From: VRUE01 sp963707965
GTDB lineage: Bacteria > Actinomycetota > Thermoleophilia > Solirubrobacterales > 70-9
DNA length: 64,000 nt
Assembly: GCA_963707965.1 (NCBI GenBank)
Contig: CAVPRR010000003.1
Location: 248,001 to 312,000, forward strand
Direction: 5' to 3'
Both the position numbers and the translations under genes were made by a program. The notes beneath the pieces are model-generated. The model was not told the DNA's origin and made no database searches. It was given only the letters and a program-made list of their open reading frames with translations. Of the stretch, positions 54,845-63,201 are shown piece after piece; the first letter of the stretch is position 1; every line of letters starts with the position of its first letter.

Positions 54845-57800
54845 CTAGCCGACCCGGACCGGGTCCACGCGCATCCAGCGGAAGAGGAAGGCTCCTTCAC
54901 CGCCGCTGACCTTGTACTTGGCAGTGAGCACCGTGGAGGCGGCCAGTCCGGTCTTGCGGTGCAAGCGAGCGGCCGTGGAAGCTCCCTGGCCATCCTGAGC
55001 CACGGTCACAACGGCGTCACCGTCAAGTGCTTCGGCGCCGCCAATCGCGTAGCTCATGCGGGCAGCGGTGGCTGTTGTAATGCTCTTTCCGTAATAGCCG
55101 ATCTCGACGTCGTAATCGCCTTTGAGCGGCAATGTGACGCTCGGTCCAGTGGTCGCAAGGTTGGTATATGTCGCGGATGCTGTGCCCTGTTCGGCCGCTA
55201 CTTCGCTGTAGAGAGGGGGCCCGCCTATCTTCTTCCATGGGTAGGTGCCTTGGCCGTCGTAGACAAGCTGCCAATACACGCCGCTGGTTTTATCGGCCAT
55301 GAAGGTGCATGTATCGCCAACCACAAGCGCAGAGGAAGTCGGTAGGAATTCCACGAGCCCGAAAGTCTTAGGGGTCAGTGACTTCCATTCATGGGAGGTG
55401 GTTCCTGGGGTGATCGAGCCGGCTGTGGTGACTTGCATCTCTCGCCCGCCGTACCGTGTGCCCTGTTCGACGGCGACGATCGTTCCACCGGACAGCTCGG
55501 CCGTGTTGTCGGCGTCGGTGGATCGCGTTGGGGAGGCGCCGACCACGTAGATGCCGTTCTGCGATTTCGTCGCCTGGTTGGGGACCAGGACGCGGTCGCC
55601 GTCGGAGAGCGTCACTCCGTCGACGGCGTCGCCGCCGTTCAGCGCGGTCGAGATGGTGACGTTTTCGGTTGTAGCCACGCGAACGGATTCCTTGTAGTCG
55701 AGGACGCCGGTGCCCGCAGGCCCTTCCGGGCCGGTGGGTCCCTCGGGGCCGGTCGCACCTTTCGGGCCGGTGTCTCCCTTGTCGCCCGTACGAGAGAATT
55801 CGACGGCGACCCTGTCGCTGTCCGAGAAGCCACCGTTGCCGGCAACATGTTCGATGGAAAGTTCGTCCCAGCTGCCCTTGTCGACGAGCGCACCGTTGAC
55901 TCTGAAGATGGCGAAGGTGCCCGGCGAGTCAATCTTTCGAAGGAGCAGGAAGCCGCGAGGATTGCTCGTCGATTCATCCCAGGTGTCGAGATAGGGAGCC
56001 ATCGATCCGCCATCGGCGTCGGTCTCGCTGATGTAGAGCGAACCGACGGTCCCGACGCCGGAGAGGACGCCGGTGGTGAAGTCGATCAGACTGGGGTTGC
56101 TCCCGTTGCCGTCGATCCCTGAGTAGCCCTGCGTGAAGGCCGAGTCCGGGACTTCGTTGCCGACCGACACCGGGACCGCTTCACCTTGCCGATGCCACAT
56201 CGACAGTTTCCCTTCGAAGGAGAGAAGGAAGAGGGAGTCGCCTTCGGCGAACGGGACTTTTTTGACTTCTTCGAGGACCGTTTGGGTTCCGCCAACCCAC
56301 TTGCGCAAGATGAACGCCACTTCGGTCGATGTTTCGGCGACCACCGCGAGCTGGTAGCCCGACGGTTTCGACCCAGCTTCGGAGAACAGCCAGACAGAGA
56401 ATTGGCGAGGAGACAGGAGGCCGCCCGTCGTCTTCTTCATGCCGACCATTGCGTCGCCTTCCAGTTCTTCGTTGTTCCGGTAGACGCCGCTGCGCGAGTC
56501 GGCTTCGTAGGTACCCGGGATATAGCTTCCGGGTGACCAGCCCCATTCGCTCCATGTGCCGGCACTACCTGCCCATGGGAGCTGGGTGAAGCTCGAGGGT
56601 GGCGACGAATACCTGAGGGAATCGGTGACCGGCATGGAGCCGACCAGTTCGGCAATCGATTTCGTCTGTCCCAGCTTCAGATTGCCGCTGTTCGGGTCCG
56701 TTGCTTCCATGTTGGTGAGATAGCCATAGCGGGGCGCGACGGAGGGCCCTTCGGCACCGACATCACCGTTGCGATAGAAGCTGACGGTCATCGGTTCGTC
56801 GGGCGTCAGGCCGCCGAAGCTGAGCAGGCCGCTGGGAATCGCCTGCCAGCCACTTTCTTCAGCCATGTCACCCGTGACCGTAAAGACGGTCGCTTTGTGA
56901 TTGCTGACTTGCTGGAGGACGATGTAGCCGCGGATCGCAGCGGTTGAGTCGTCCCAGGTCTTGATGTAGCCACTGAGCGGGGACCCCTGACGATCGGTGT
57001 TGCTGATGAGCAGTTGGCCTCCGGAGACCTTGATATTCCCCGCCCCCGGATCGGTGTAGTCGGTGTTGTCTTGCCAGACATAGGGCAGCCCGCCACTTTC
57101 GCCTGCCGCACCTTCGGCCCCGGTGGGGCCCTCAGGCCCGGTCGGCCCAACGGCGCCCGCTGCTCCTTGGGCTCCTGTCGCGCCGGTCGCCCCTTTGGCG
57201 CCCACTGCTCCTTCTGGCCCGGTTGCACCCGTAGGCCCTTTCGCGCCCGCCGCGCCTTCGGCCCCGGTCGCCCCTTGCTGGCCCTGGGGACCTTGCGGTC
57301 CAGTCGGCCCTTCGGCCCCGGCGGCACCCTGCGGTCCAGTCGGCCCTTCGGCCCCGGTCGCCCCTTGCTGGCCCTGGGGACCTTGCGGTCCAGTCGGCCC
57401 TTCGACCCCGGCGGAACCCTGCGGTCCAGTCGGCCCTTCGACCCCGGCGGAACCCTGCGGTCCAGTCGGCCCTTCGGCCCCGGTCGCCCCTTTGTCACCC
57501 GTGTCGCCCTTGGGCCCCTGCGGTCCAGTCGGCCCTTCGGCCCCGGCGGCACCCTGCGGTCCAGTCGGCCCTTCGGCCCCGGTCGCCCCTTTGTCACCCG
57601 TGTCGCCCTTGGGCCCCTGCGGTCCAGTCGGCCCTTCGGCCCCGGCGGCACCCTGCGGTCCAGTCGGCCCTTCGGCCCCGGTCGCCCCTTTGTCACCCGT
57701 GTCGCCCTTGGGCCCCTGCGGTCCAGTCGGCCCTTCGGCCCCGGCGGCACCCTGCGGTCCAGTCGGCCCTTCGGCCCCGGTCGCCCCTTTGTCACCCGTG

Positions 57801-58297
57801 TCGCCCTTGGGCCCCTGCGGTCCAGTCGGCCCTTCGGCCCCGGCGGCACCCTGCGGTCCAGTCGGCCCTTCGGCCCCGGTCGCCCCTTGCTGGCCCTGGG
57901 GACCGGTAGGTCCCTGTGGACCGGGCGGGCCAGCAGCACCGGTTCTGCCTTGGGCCCCTTCGGGCCCGGTTTCTCCTACCGCGCCGAGAACTCCTGGTGG
58001 ACCAACCGGGCCCTGGGCTCCCTGCGCTCCGCTCGGTCCCGGGAGTCCCCTGGGGCCTTGCCCGCCGTGTTCGCCATGCGGTCCCCGGGGCCCTCGTTTG
58101 CCCCGTGGGTGTGCGCGCGGCTCGCGATGGACATGCGTTCTCGCCTTCCCGGTCTTGACCACGGCGTCCGCTAGGTGATTCCAAGTCGCGTTTGCTGAGC
58201 TGCTCGTGGCGAGACCGAGAGCCAGCAGACATGTCAGGCTCAAGGTTCCAAGTTGTTTGCGCGCCGGCTCCACCCGGCCACGCACTGACATGAACAT
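54845..58297 (-). CDS. Secreted collagen-like protein B with phage-fibre-like modules
   Basis: A 1150-residue protein. A signal peptide (LGTLSLTCLLALGLATSSSA) is followed by about 340 residues of Gly-X-Y (about 61-400), including four identical 33-residue units. The head (about 400-1150) repeats a beta-module of the type LYISETDADGGSMAPYLDTW with GFLLLRKID, has a second short Gly-X-Y stretch, then VTLSDGDRVLVPNQATKSQN with GIYVVG, a module widespread in phage tail fibres, and ends with WQLVYDGQGTYPWKKIGGPP as in protein A. GAGGAGG 5 nt upstream sets the ATG at 58297. It is probably a trimeric adhesin-like fibre assembled from phage-type parts. Confidence 0.88.
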   Translation of the reverse strand: MFMSVRGRVEPARKQLGTLSLTCLLALGLATSSSANATWNHLADAVVKTGKARTHVHREPRAHPRGKRGPRGPHGEHGGQGPRGLPGPSGAQGAQGPVGPPGVLGAVGETGPEGAQGRTGAAGPPGPQGPTGPQGQQGATGAEGPTGPQGAAGAEGPTGPQGPKGDTGDKGATGAEGPTGPQGAAGAEGPTGPQGPKGDTGDKGATGAEGPTGPQGAAGAEGPTGPQGPKGDTGDKGATGAEGPTGPQGAAGAEGPTGPQGPKGDTGDKGATGAEGPTGPQGSAGVEGPTGPQGSAGVEGPTGPQGPQGQQGATGAEGPTGPQGAAGAEGPTGPQGPQGQQGATGAEGAAGAKGPTGATGPEGAVGAKGATGATGAQGAAGAVGPTGPEGPTGAEGAAGESGGLPYVWQDNTDYTDPGAGNIKVSGGQLLISNTDRQGSPLSGYIKTWDDSTAAIRGYIVLQQVSNHKATVFTVTGDMAEESGWQAIPSGLLSFGGLTPDEPMTVSFYRNGDVGAEGPSVAPRYGYLTNMEATDPNSGNLKLGQTKSIAELVGSMPVTDSLRYSSPPSSFTQLPWAGSAGTWSEWGWSPGSYIPGTYEADSRSGVYRNNEELEGDAMVGMKKTTGGLLSPRQFSVWLFSEAGSKPSGYQLAVVAETSTEVAFILRKWVGGTQTVLEEVKKVPFAEGDSLFLLSFEGKLSMWHRQGEAVPVSVGNEVPDSAFTQGYSGIDGNGSNPSLIDFTTGVLSGVGTVGSLYISETDADGGSMAPYLDTWDESTSNPRGFLLLRKIDSPGTFAIFRVNGALVDKGSWDELSIEHVAGNGGFSDSDRVAVEFSRTGDKGDTGPKGATGPEGPTGPEGPAGTGVLDYKESVRVATTENVTISTALNGGDAVDGVTLSDGDRVLVPNQATKSQNGIYVVGASPTRSTDADNTAELSGGTIVAVEQGTRYGGREMQVTTAGSITPGTTSHEWKSLTPKTFGLVEFLPTSSALVVGDTCTFMADKTSGVYWQLVYDGQGTYPWKKIGGPPLYSEVAAEQGTASATYTNLATTGPSVTLPLKGDYDVEIGYYGKSITTATAARMSYAIGGAEALDGDAVVTVAQDGQGASTAARLHRKTGLAASTVLTAKYKVSGGEGAFLFRWMRVDPVRVG
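57481..57876 (-). repeat. Four identical 99-bp tandem repeats
   Basis: Units 57481-57579, 57580-57678, 57679-57777 and 57778-57876 are identical base for base. Each encodes 33 residues of Gly-X-Y (GPTGPQGAAGAEGPTGPQ plus GPKGDTGDK, with GATGAE). Identity without codon drift means recent duplication or ongoing recombination, and the copy number is likely to vary. Confidence 0.97.
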
Positions 58298-58363
58298 CTT
58301 TTCCTCCTCGGCGAACTGTTGTCCGCCGAACGTATCGGCATCAAACGCACACACACAATGAAG

Positions 58364-58472
58364 CTGGACGACTATCCGCCTCTACACCGTTACATAGTGA
58401 GAAGTCGATGGATGCGCCCCCAAAAACTCACTCCGAGGTGTGGACAGCTGTTCAGCGACAATCGTCTCGGCC
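58364..58472 (-). promoter_or_regulatory. Conserved upstream element of collagen-like gene B
   Basis: It has the same blocks as upstream of genes A and C: TGGACGACTATCCGCC, ACACCGTTACATAGTGAG, AAGTCGATGG, CCAAAAACTCACTCCG, and the near-palindrome GGACAGCTGTTC (58442-58453). It is nearly identical to the element of gene C over its whole length. Confidence 0.8.
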
Positions 58473-58607
58473 CGGCGCCGCCCGACGCATAGTCGGATTC
58501 CACACTGACAACTGTGGTGACCTCCATGGCGTCACACTGACGGGCCGAAGGCGTCCATGTGTCGGACGGAATCGGCCCATCAGCGGATCGTTGCCTCTTC
58601 TCCCCGC

Positions 58608-58660
58608 GTCGGCGGGCCGAGATCCATACTGAGTGGTGACCCAGATCTCGGCCCACCGAC
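58608..58660 (-). terminator. Strong hairpin downstream of collagen-like gene C
   Basis: A 17-bp inverted repeat with one mismatch (58608-58624 with 58644-58660; core GGGCCGAGATC/GATCTCGGCCC) and a 19-nt loop lies 14 bp past the stop of gene C and before the element of gene B. No T-tract is evident, but the position fits transcription termination. Bases 58473-58607 hold no gene. Confidence 0.65.
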
Positions 58661-58673
58661 AGGGCGTTGCGAA

Positions 58674-59938
58674 CTATTCGACAGTCATCGCCCAGGTTCC
58701 GGTCATCGCGAAGACATCGCCTTCGACGACGACCCTTCCGCCGGTCTTCGCAGCGCCTATTGCGCCGGTTGCGGGGTTGAGCACCCAGCCATCCGTCACT
58801 TCCCCTTCGAGCCCCAAGGGAGGTTTGCCGAGATAGACGCAGAGGTGCCCCGGTTCTGCTTTCGGATTGCCGACGGTGCCTGCTGCGCAGCCCTCGACCA
58901 ATTCGTTGTAGCGGACGAAGTGGACGTGTTCTTCATTGAGCGCACTTGGCAGCGGTGCCGTGAAGGAGATCGCCGCAAACCCGAGGAGGAATTGTTCGTA
59001 AGGTGCAGTGTTGGATCCGTCCGGAAGTCCCCTCCGGGCGCCGATGGTGTAGACAACTCTGCCTGACGCCGACCAGACGCCGGTCTGCGTTTTCAGCTGC
59101 GGCCCTTCTGGCCCGGTGGCGCCTTGCGGTCCGGTCGCACCTTGCGGCCCAGTGACGCCCGGGCTCCCTGTGGACCCACTGCGTCCAGTGTCGCCTTTGG
59201 GCCCAGCCACGCCTTGGGCGCCCTGTGGTCCGGCGGTCCAGTGTCGCCTTTCGGCCGCCCCGCCCTGGGTGCCCTGCGGGCCTTGTGCTCCAGGCCCCTG
59301 GGGCCTGCGGCCCTGGTGGCTCCCATTCGGCCCTGCTGCGCCGGTATCGCCCTTGTCGCCCTGAGGGCCGGCCGTCCCTGTGGTCCCGCTGGTCCCTGTG
59401 GACCAGCGGCTCCTTGGGCACCTGCGGCTCCTTGTCCGCCTGCGGCTCCTTGTCCGCCTTGCGCGCCCGCTGAGCCCTGTGCTCCTGGGCCTCCCTGGGC
59501 CCCTGCCGAGCCCTGTGCCCCAACCGGCCCCTGCGCGCCCTGAGGGCCGGCCTGTCCCTCGGTGCCCTGTGGGCCGCTCGAGCCTTCCTTGCCGGGTTCG
59601 CCACGGGCGCCGCGCTTGCCTCGTTCCCCGCGGGGCCCTTCCGGCCCGCCGCTCGGTCCCCGTGGTCCCGGTATGCCCTGGGCGCCCCTAGGCCCCGGAT
59701 TTCCCCGCGGCCCACGGTCGCCCCGCGGGCCCGGTGGGCCCTGTTCTCCCTGCAGCACCCGTGCGTGCCGCTTGTGCTTGCCCTTCTTCTTCGTCTTCGC
59801 CACGGCGCTTGCGAGGTGACCTCCGGGCGTGAACCCCACGCCGCTCATTGCAAGGCCGAGGGCCAGCAGGCATGCCGCGGACAGCATTCCCAACCGCATG
59901 CGACGTAGCTCCACCGGGTTGCGCAGTGACAAGAACAT
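58674..59938 (-). CDS. Secreted collagen-like protein C, Gly-X-Y region broken by frame changes
   Basis: The N-terminus has a signal peptide (LSAACLLALGLAMSGVG), a basic KTKKKGKHKRHAR segment and about 115 residues of Gly-X-Y (GEQGPPGPRGDRGPRG onward). The C-terminal head, in another frame from about 59210, runs VWSASGRVVYTIGARRG to the end and has Cys residues (EGCAAGTVG, HLCVYLG); it is unlike the heads of A and B. Between about 59225 and 59390 the Gly-X-Y pattern hops between frames several times, each near a short G or C run. GAGGAGGG before the ATG fixes the start. It may be an error in a repetitive stretch or real decay. Confidence 0.7.
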
Positions 59939-60005
59939 CGTTTCCCTCCTCGGTGAACAGGTGTTCCTCGAACGTAGCGACCGCCACCGCGCGCAGGCAA
60001 TGAAG

Positions 60006-60114
60006 ATGGACGACTATCCGCCTCCACACCGTTACATAGTGAGAAGTCGATGGTTGCGCACCCAAAAACTCACTCCGAGGTGTGGACAGCTGTTCGTTGA
60101 CAACTGTCGCGGCG
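60006..60114 (-). promoter_or_regulatory. Conserved upstream element of collagen-like gene C
   Basis: It has the same blocks as the other two copies: ATGGACGACTATCCGCC, ACACCGTTACATAGTGAG, CCAAAAACTCACTCCG, GGACAGCTGTTC (60084-60095) and GACAACTGTCGCGGC. Confidence 0.8.
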
Positions 60115-60190
60115 CAGAATGAACAGTGTTGCCTTTGCGCGCTACGCGGGCCGCCATGTGCCGGCCGACCCGGTCAGGCGGACGGGCGTA

Positions 60191-61237
60191 CTAGGAAACG
60201 GTCCAGCTGTCGCCGGAGTGGAGGAGCTCGTCGAGGTCCGCGAGGGATGCTCCGGCGTGGGCGGCCGCAAGCTCCTGTTGGCGCCCTTCGCCATAGACCG
60301 GCCGCTTGGCGGCGCGCAGGACGCCGATCGGGGTCGGGCCGGTTGGGCGTTCTGCAAGGTGCGCAAGGGCGGTTGCGTAGCTCGGGTCCTGGCGGTGCGC
60401 GTCGTGAACGACGAGAGCATCCTCGCCGACCTCCGCCACGTCAGCCAGCTCCAGGTGACCGTCGTCGGAGCGGATGACGCCGCGCTCGTTGTCGGCGCCG
60501 AAGCGAAGCGGCTCGCCGTGCTCCAGGCGAATCTGGTTTGGGCGCCCCGCCTTGCCGCGGATCGCGTCAAACGCCCCGTCGTTGAAGACGTTGCAGTTCT
60601 GGTAGATCTCGACGAAGGCTGAGCCCTCGTGTTCGGCGGCGGCGCGCAGCACGCCTGCGGCGTGCTTTTTCTCGACGTCGATAGTGCGTGCCACAAAGGA
60701 GGCTTCGGCGCCGAGCGCCAGCGACACGGGGTTGAAGGGCGGGTCCTCGGAGCCGAACGGCGTCGACTTGGTGATCTTGCCCTTCTCGCTGGTCGGCGAG
60801 TACTGGCCCTTTGTGAGGCCGTAGATCTGGTTGTTGAAGAGGAGGATCTTGATCGGGACGTTTCTCCGTAGCGCGTGGATGAGATGGTTGCCCCCGATCG
60901 AGAGCGAATCGCCGTCCCCACTCACAACCCAGACGGAGAGGTCATCGCGGGAGGCGGCAATGCCGGTTGCCAGCGCCGGCGCGCGCCCATGGATGCCGTG
61001 CATCCCGTAGGTGTCCATGTAGTAGACGAAGCGCCCGGAGCAGCCGATGCCGGAGATGAAGACCGTTCGCTCGGGCGGCACGCCGAGTTCCGGCATCAGG
61101 GCCTGCACCGTGGAGAGGATCGCGTAATCGCCGCAGCCCGGGCACCAGCGGGTTTCCTGGTCGGACTGGAAGTCGCCTTTGCTCAATACGGGCACACCGG
61201 TTCCGTCGCCGCTGCCGTTGCTTCCGTTGCCGCTCAT
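60191..61237 (-). CDS. korB: 2-oxoacid:ferredoxin oxidoreductase, beta subunit
   Basis: A 348-residue thiamine-diphosphate-binding subunit. WCPGCGDYAILSTVQ, SGIGCSGR and the ThDP motif GDGDSLSIGGNHLIHALRRN are present, then NNQIYGLTKGQYSPTS. With the alpha subunit it oxidises 2-oxoglutarate (or another 2-oxoacid) to the acyl-CoA and reduces ferredoxin. The start overlaps the alpha stop by 4 nt (ATGA). The two-subunit form is the actinobacterial KorAB type. Confidence 0.92.
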   Translation of the reverse strand: MSGNGSNGSGDGTGVPVLSKGDFQSDQETRWCPGCGDYAILSTVQALMPELGVPPERTVFISGIGCSGRFVYYMDTYGMHGIHGRAPALATGIAASRDDLSVWVVSGDGDSLSIGGNHLIHALRRNVPIKILLFNNQIYGLTKGQYSPTSEKGKITKSTPFGSEDPPFNPVSLALGAEASFVARTIDVEKKHAAGVLRAAAEHEGSAFVEIYQNCNVFNDGAFDAIRGKAGRPNQIRLEHGEPLRFGADNERGVIRSDDGHLELADVAEVGEDALVVHDAHRQDPSYATALAHLAERPTGPTPIGVLRAAKRPVYGEGRQQELAAAHAGASLADLDELLHSGDSWTVS

Positions 61238-63096
61238 GAGAGCACCTCCAGGATTCCCTCTTCCAGCTCCTCGGCGAGGATCGGCAGTCCCTCCATTTTG
61301 TTGTAGCCGATCGCATCCACGAGGAAGTTCCCCCGGATGATGCTGAGCAGCTGGCCACAGTTCAGCTCCGGCACCAGCACCTTGGGGAACGCCTTCACGA
61401 CATCGCCGGTGTTGGTCGGGAGCGGGTCGAGGTAACGCAGGTGGGCGGTTGCGATCGGAATGCCCTTCTCGCGAACCCGCCTCGCCGCAGCCTGAATCAC
61501 GCCGTAGGTCGAGCCCCAGCCGAGCACCAGCAGCTCGGCGTCCTGGTCGGCGTCGACCTTGAGCTCGGGCATCTCCTCTGCCAGCTTTTCCAGCTTGCCG
61601 GCCCGCATGCTGGTCATCAGGGCGTGGTTGGCGGGGTCGTAGCTGATGTTGCCGGTTCCGTCCTCCTTCTCGAGGCCGCCGATCCGGTGCTGCAGGCCGG
61701 GCGTCCCGGGGATCGCCCAGGGCCGTCCGCCATGCTCGTCGCGCTTGTAGGGGAGGAACTCGCTGCCGTTGTTCGCTGCGGTCGCGAAGTCGGGATCGAT
61801 GTCCGGCAGCTCGTCCGAGGTGGGGATCCGCCAGGGCTCGGAGGAGTTCGTGAGGAAGGTATCCGCGAGCAGGATCACCGGCGTGCGGTAGCGGATGGCG
61901 ACGCGAACGGCCTCCACCGCGCAATCGAAGCAGTCGGCCGGGGTTGCCCCGCCGATCACCGGCAGGGGCGATTCGCCGTGGCGCCCGTGGATCGCCATCA
62001 GCAGGTCGGTCTGCTCGGTCTTCGTGGGCATCCCGGTCGAGGGCCCGGACCGCTGCACGTCGATGATCACCATCGGCAGCTCGACCATTGCCGCCAGCCC
62101 GATCGTCTCGGACTTCAGATCCATGCCCGGCCCGCTCGTCGCGGTGATCGCGAGCTGCCCGGCGAAGGCGGCACCGACCGCCATGTTCGCGGCGGCGATC
62201 TCGTCCTCGGCCTGCACGGTGTGGACGCCGAACTGGCCGTGGCGCGCCAGGTGGTGAAGCAGCTCGGAGGCCGGCGTGATGGGGTAGCTGGCGAAGAACA
62301 GCTGCAGGCCGCTCTTCACGCTGGCCGCGACCAGGCCCAGGGCTATCGCCTGAGCGCCATCCACGTTGCGGTAGTCGCCGGGGTCCAGCGGCGCGGGTGC
62401 GATTTCGATCGGGTTCGCGGCGAGCTCCGTCGTCTCGCCGAAGTTGTAGCCCGCTTTGAAGGCGGCGACGTTCACCGCGAGGATCTCCGGCTTCTTGGCG
62501 AACTTCGCTTCCAGCCAGGAGAGCGTCGCTTCGACGGGCCGCCCGTACATCCATGAGATGAGTCCCAGGGCGAAGATGTTCTTGCTGCGCTGCGCCTGCG
62601 CCGGTTTGATCCCCTCTATCCCCTCGGCGGCGCGCGTGGTCAGCGTCGTCATCGGCACGCGGAAGACCTTGTAGCTGTCGAGTGTCCCGTCCTCGAGCGG
62701 GTTGAACTCGTACCCGGCCTTGTGCAGGTTGCCCTCGGTGAAGGCGTCCTCGTTGAGGATCAGCATTCCGCCCGGCTCCAGCGCGGCCAGGTGGGCGCTC
62801 AGCGCCGCCGGGTTCATCGCCACCAGCGTGTTGGGGTGGTCGCCCGGGGTGAGGATGTCGCGCGAGGCGAAGTGGATCTGGAACGCGGAAACGCCCCGCG
62901 GGGTCCCCGTCGGGGCGCGAATCTCGGCCGGGAAGTCCGGCAGCGTGGAGAGATCGTTGCCGAGAACGGCGGTAGCCGCCGTGAACCCGGCCCCCACCAG
63001 TTGCATGCCATCCCCGGAATCGCCAGCGAACCGGATGATGACGCGTTCTTGTTTCTTAGCTGTCGTCGTCACTTTCGGGCCGGGTGCCTCAGCCAA
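61234..63096 (-). CDS. korA: 2-oxoacid:ferredoxin oxidoreductase, alpha subunit (gamma-alpha fusion)
   Basis: A 620-residue fusion. The N-terminal gamma domain (about 18-200) has RFAGDSGDGMQLVGAGFT; the alpha domain has FFASYPITPASELLHHLARH and TATSGPGMDLKSETIGLAA, followed by RSGPSTGMPTKTEQTDLL and the C-terminal LGWGSTYGVIQ. No ferredoxin-type Cys cluster is seen, as expected for KorA. The TTG at 63096 lies 6 nt after TTAAAT on the minus strand and is probably leaderless; a GTG at 63072 is the alternative. Confidence 0.91.
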   Translation of the reverse strand: MAEAPGPKVTTTAKKQERVIIRFAGDSGDGMQLVGAGFTAATAVLGNDLSTLPDFPAEIRAPTGTPRGVSAFQIHFASRDILTPGDHPNTLVAMNPAALSAHLAALEPGGMLILNEDAFTEGNLHKAGYEFNPLEDGTLDSYKVFRVPMTTLTTRAAEGIEGIKPAQAQRSKNIFALGLISWMYGRPVEATLSWLEAKFAKKPEILAVNVAAFKAGYNFGETTELAANPIEIAPAPLDPGDYRNVDGAQAIALGLVAASVKSGLQLFFASYPITPASELLHHLARHGQFGVHTVQAEDEIAAANMAVGAAFAGQLAITATSGPGMDLKSETIGLAAMVELPMVIIDVQRSGPSTGMPTKTEQTDLLMAIHGRHGESPLPVIGGATPADCFDCAVEAVRVAIRYRTPVILLADTFLTNSSEPWRIPTSDELPDIDPDFATAANNGSEFLPYKRDEHGGRPWAIPGTPGLQHRIGGLEKEDGTGNISYDPANHALMTSMRAGKLEKLAEEMPELKVDADQDAELLVLGWGSTYGVIQAAARRVREKGIPIATAHLRYLDPLPTNTGDVVKAFPKVLVPELNCGQLLSIIRGNFLVDAIGYNKMEGLPILAEELEEGILEVLS

Positions 63097-63201
63097 CCCA
63101 AAATTTAACGCTATTGGCCCCTCTACCGTCCTGCATCAGTAGGAAACCGCAATCTGCATAGGATTTCCCCCGCGACTGGTCAGCGGTTGTCCTCGCGAAT
63201 T

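Noticed and set aside
57481..57876. CRISPR-like array
   Set aside because: Repeats are contiguous and coding with no variable spacers; they are protein-coding tandem repeats. No cas genes are present.
54845..58297. Prophage tail region
   Set aside because: No capsid, portal, terminase or integrase genes; proteins start with signal peptides and share a host-type promoter.
60191..62554. One long 787-codon frame running through korB into korA
   Set aside because: The upstream half is an antisense-free but wrong-frame extension inside korA; the ATG at 61237 with ATGA overlap is the korB start.
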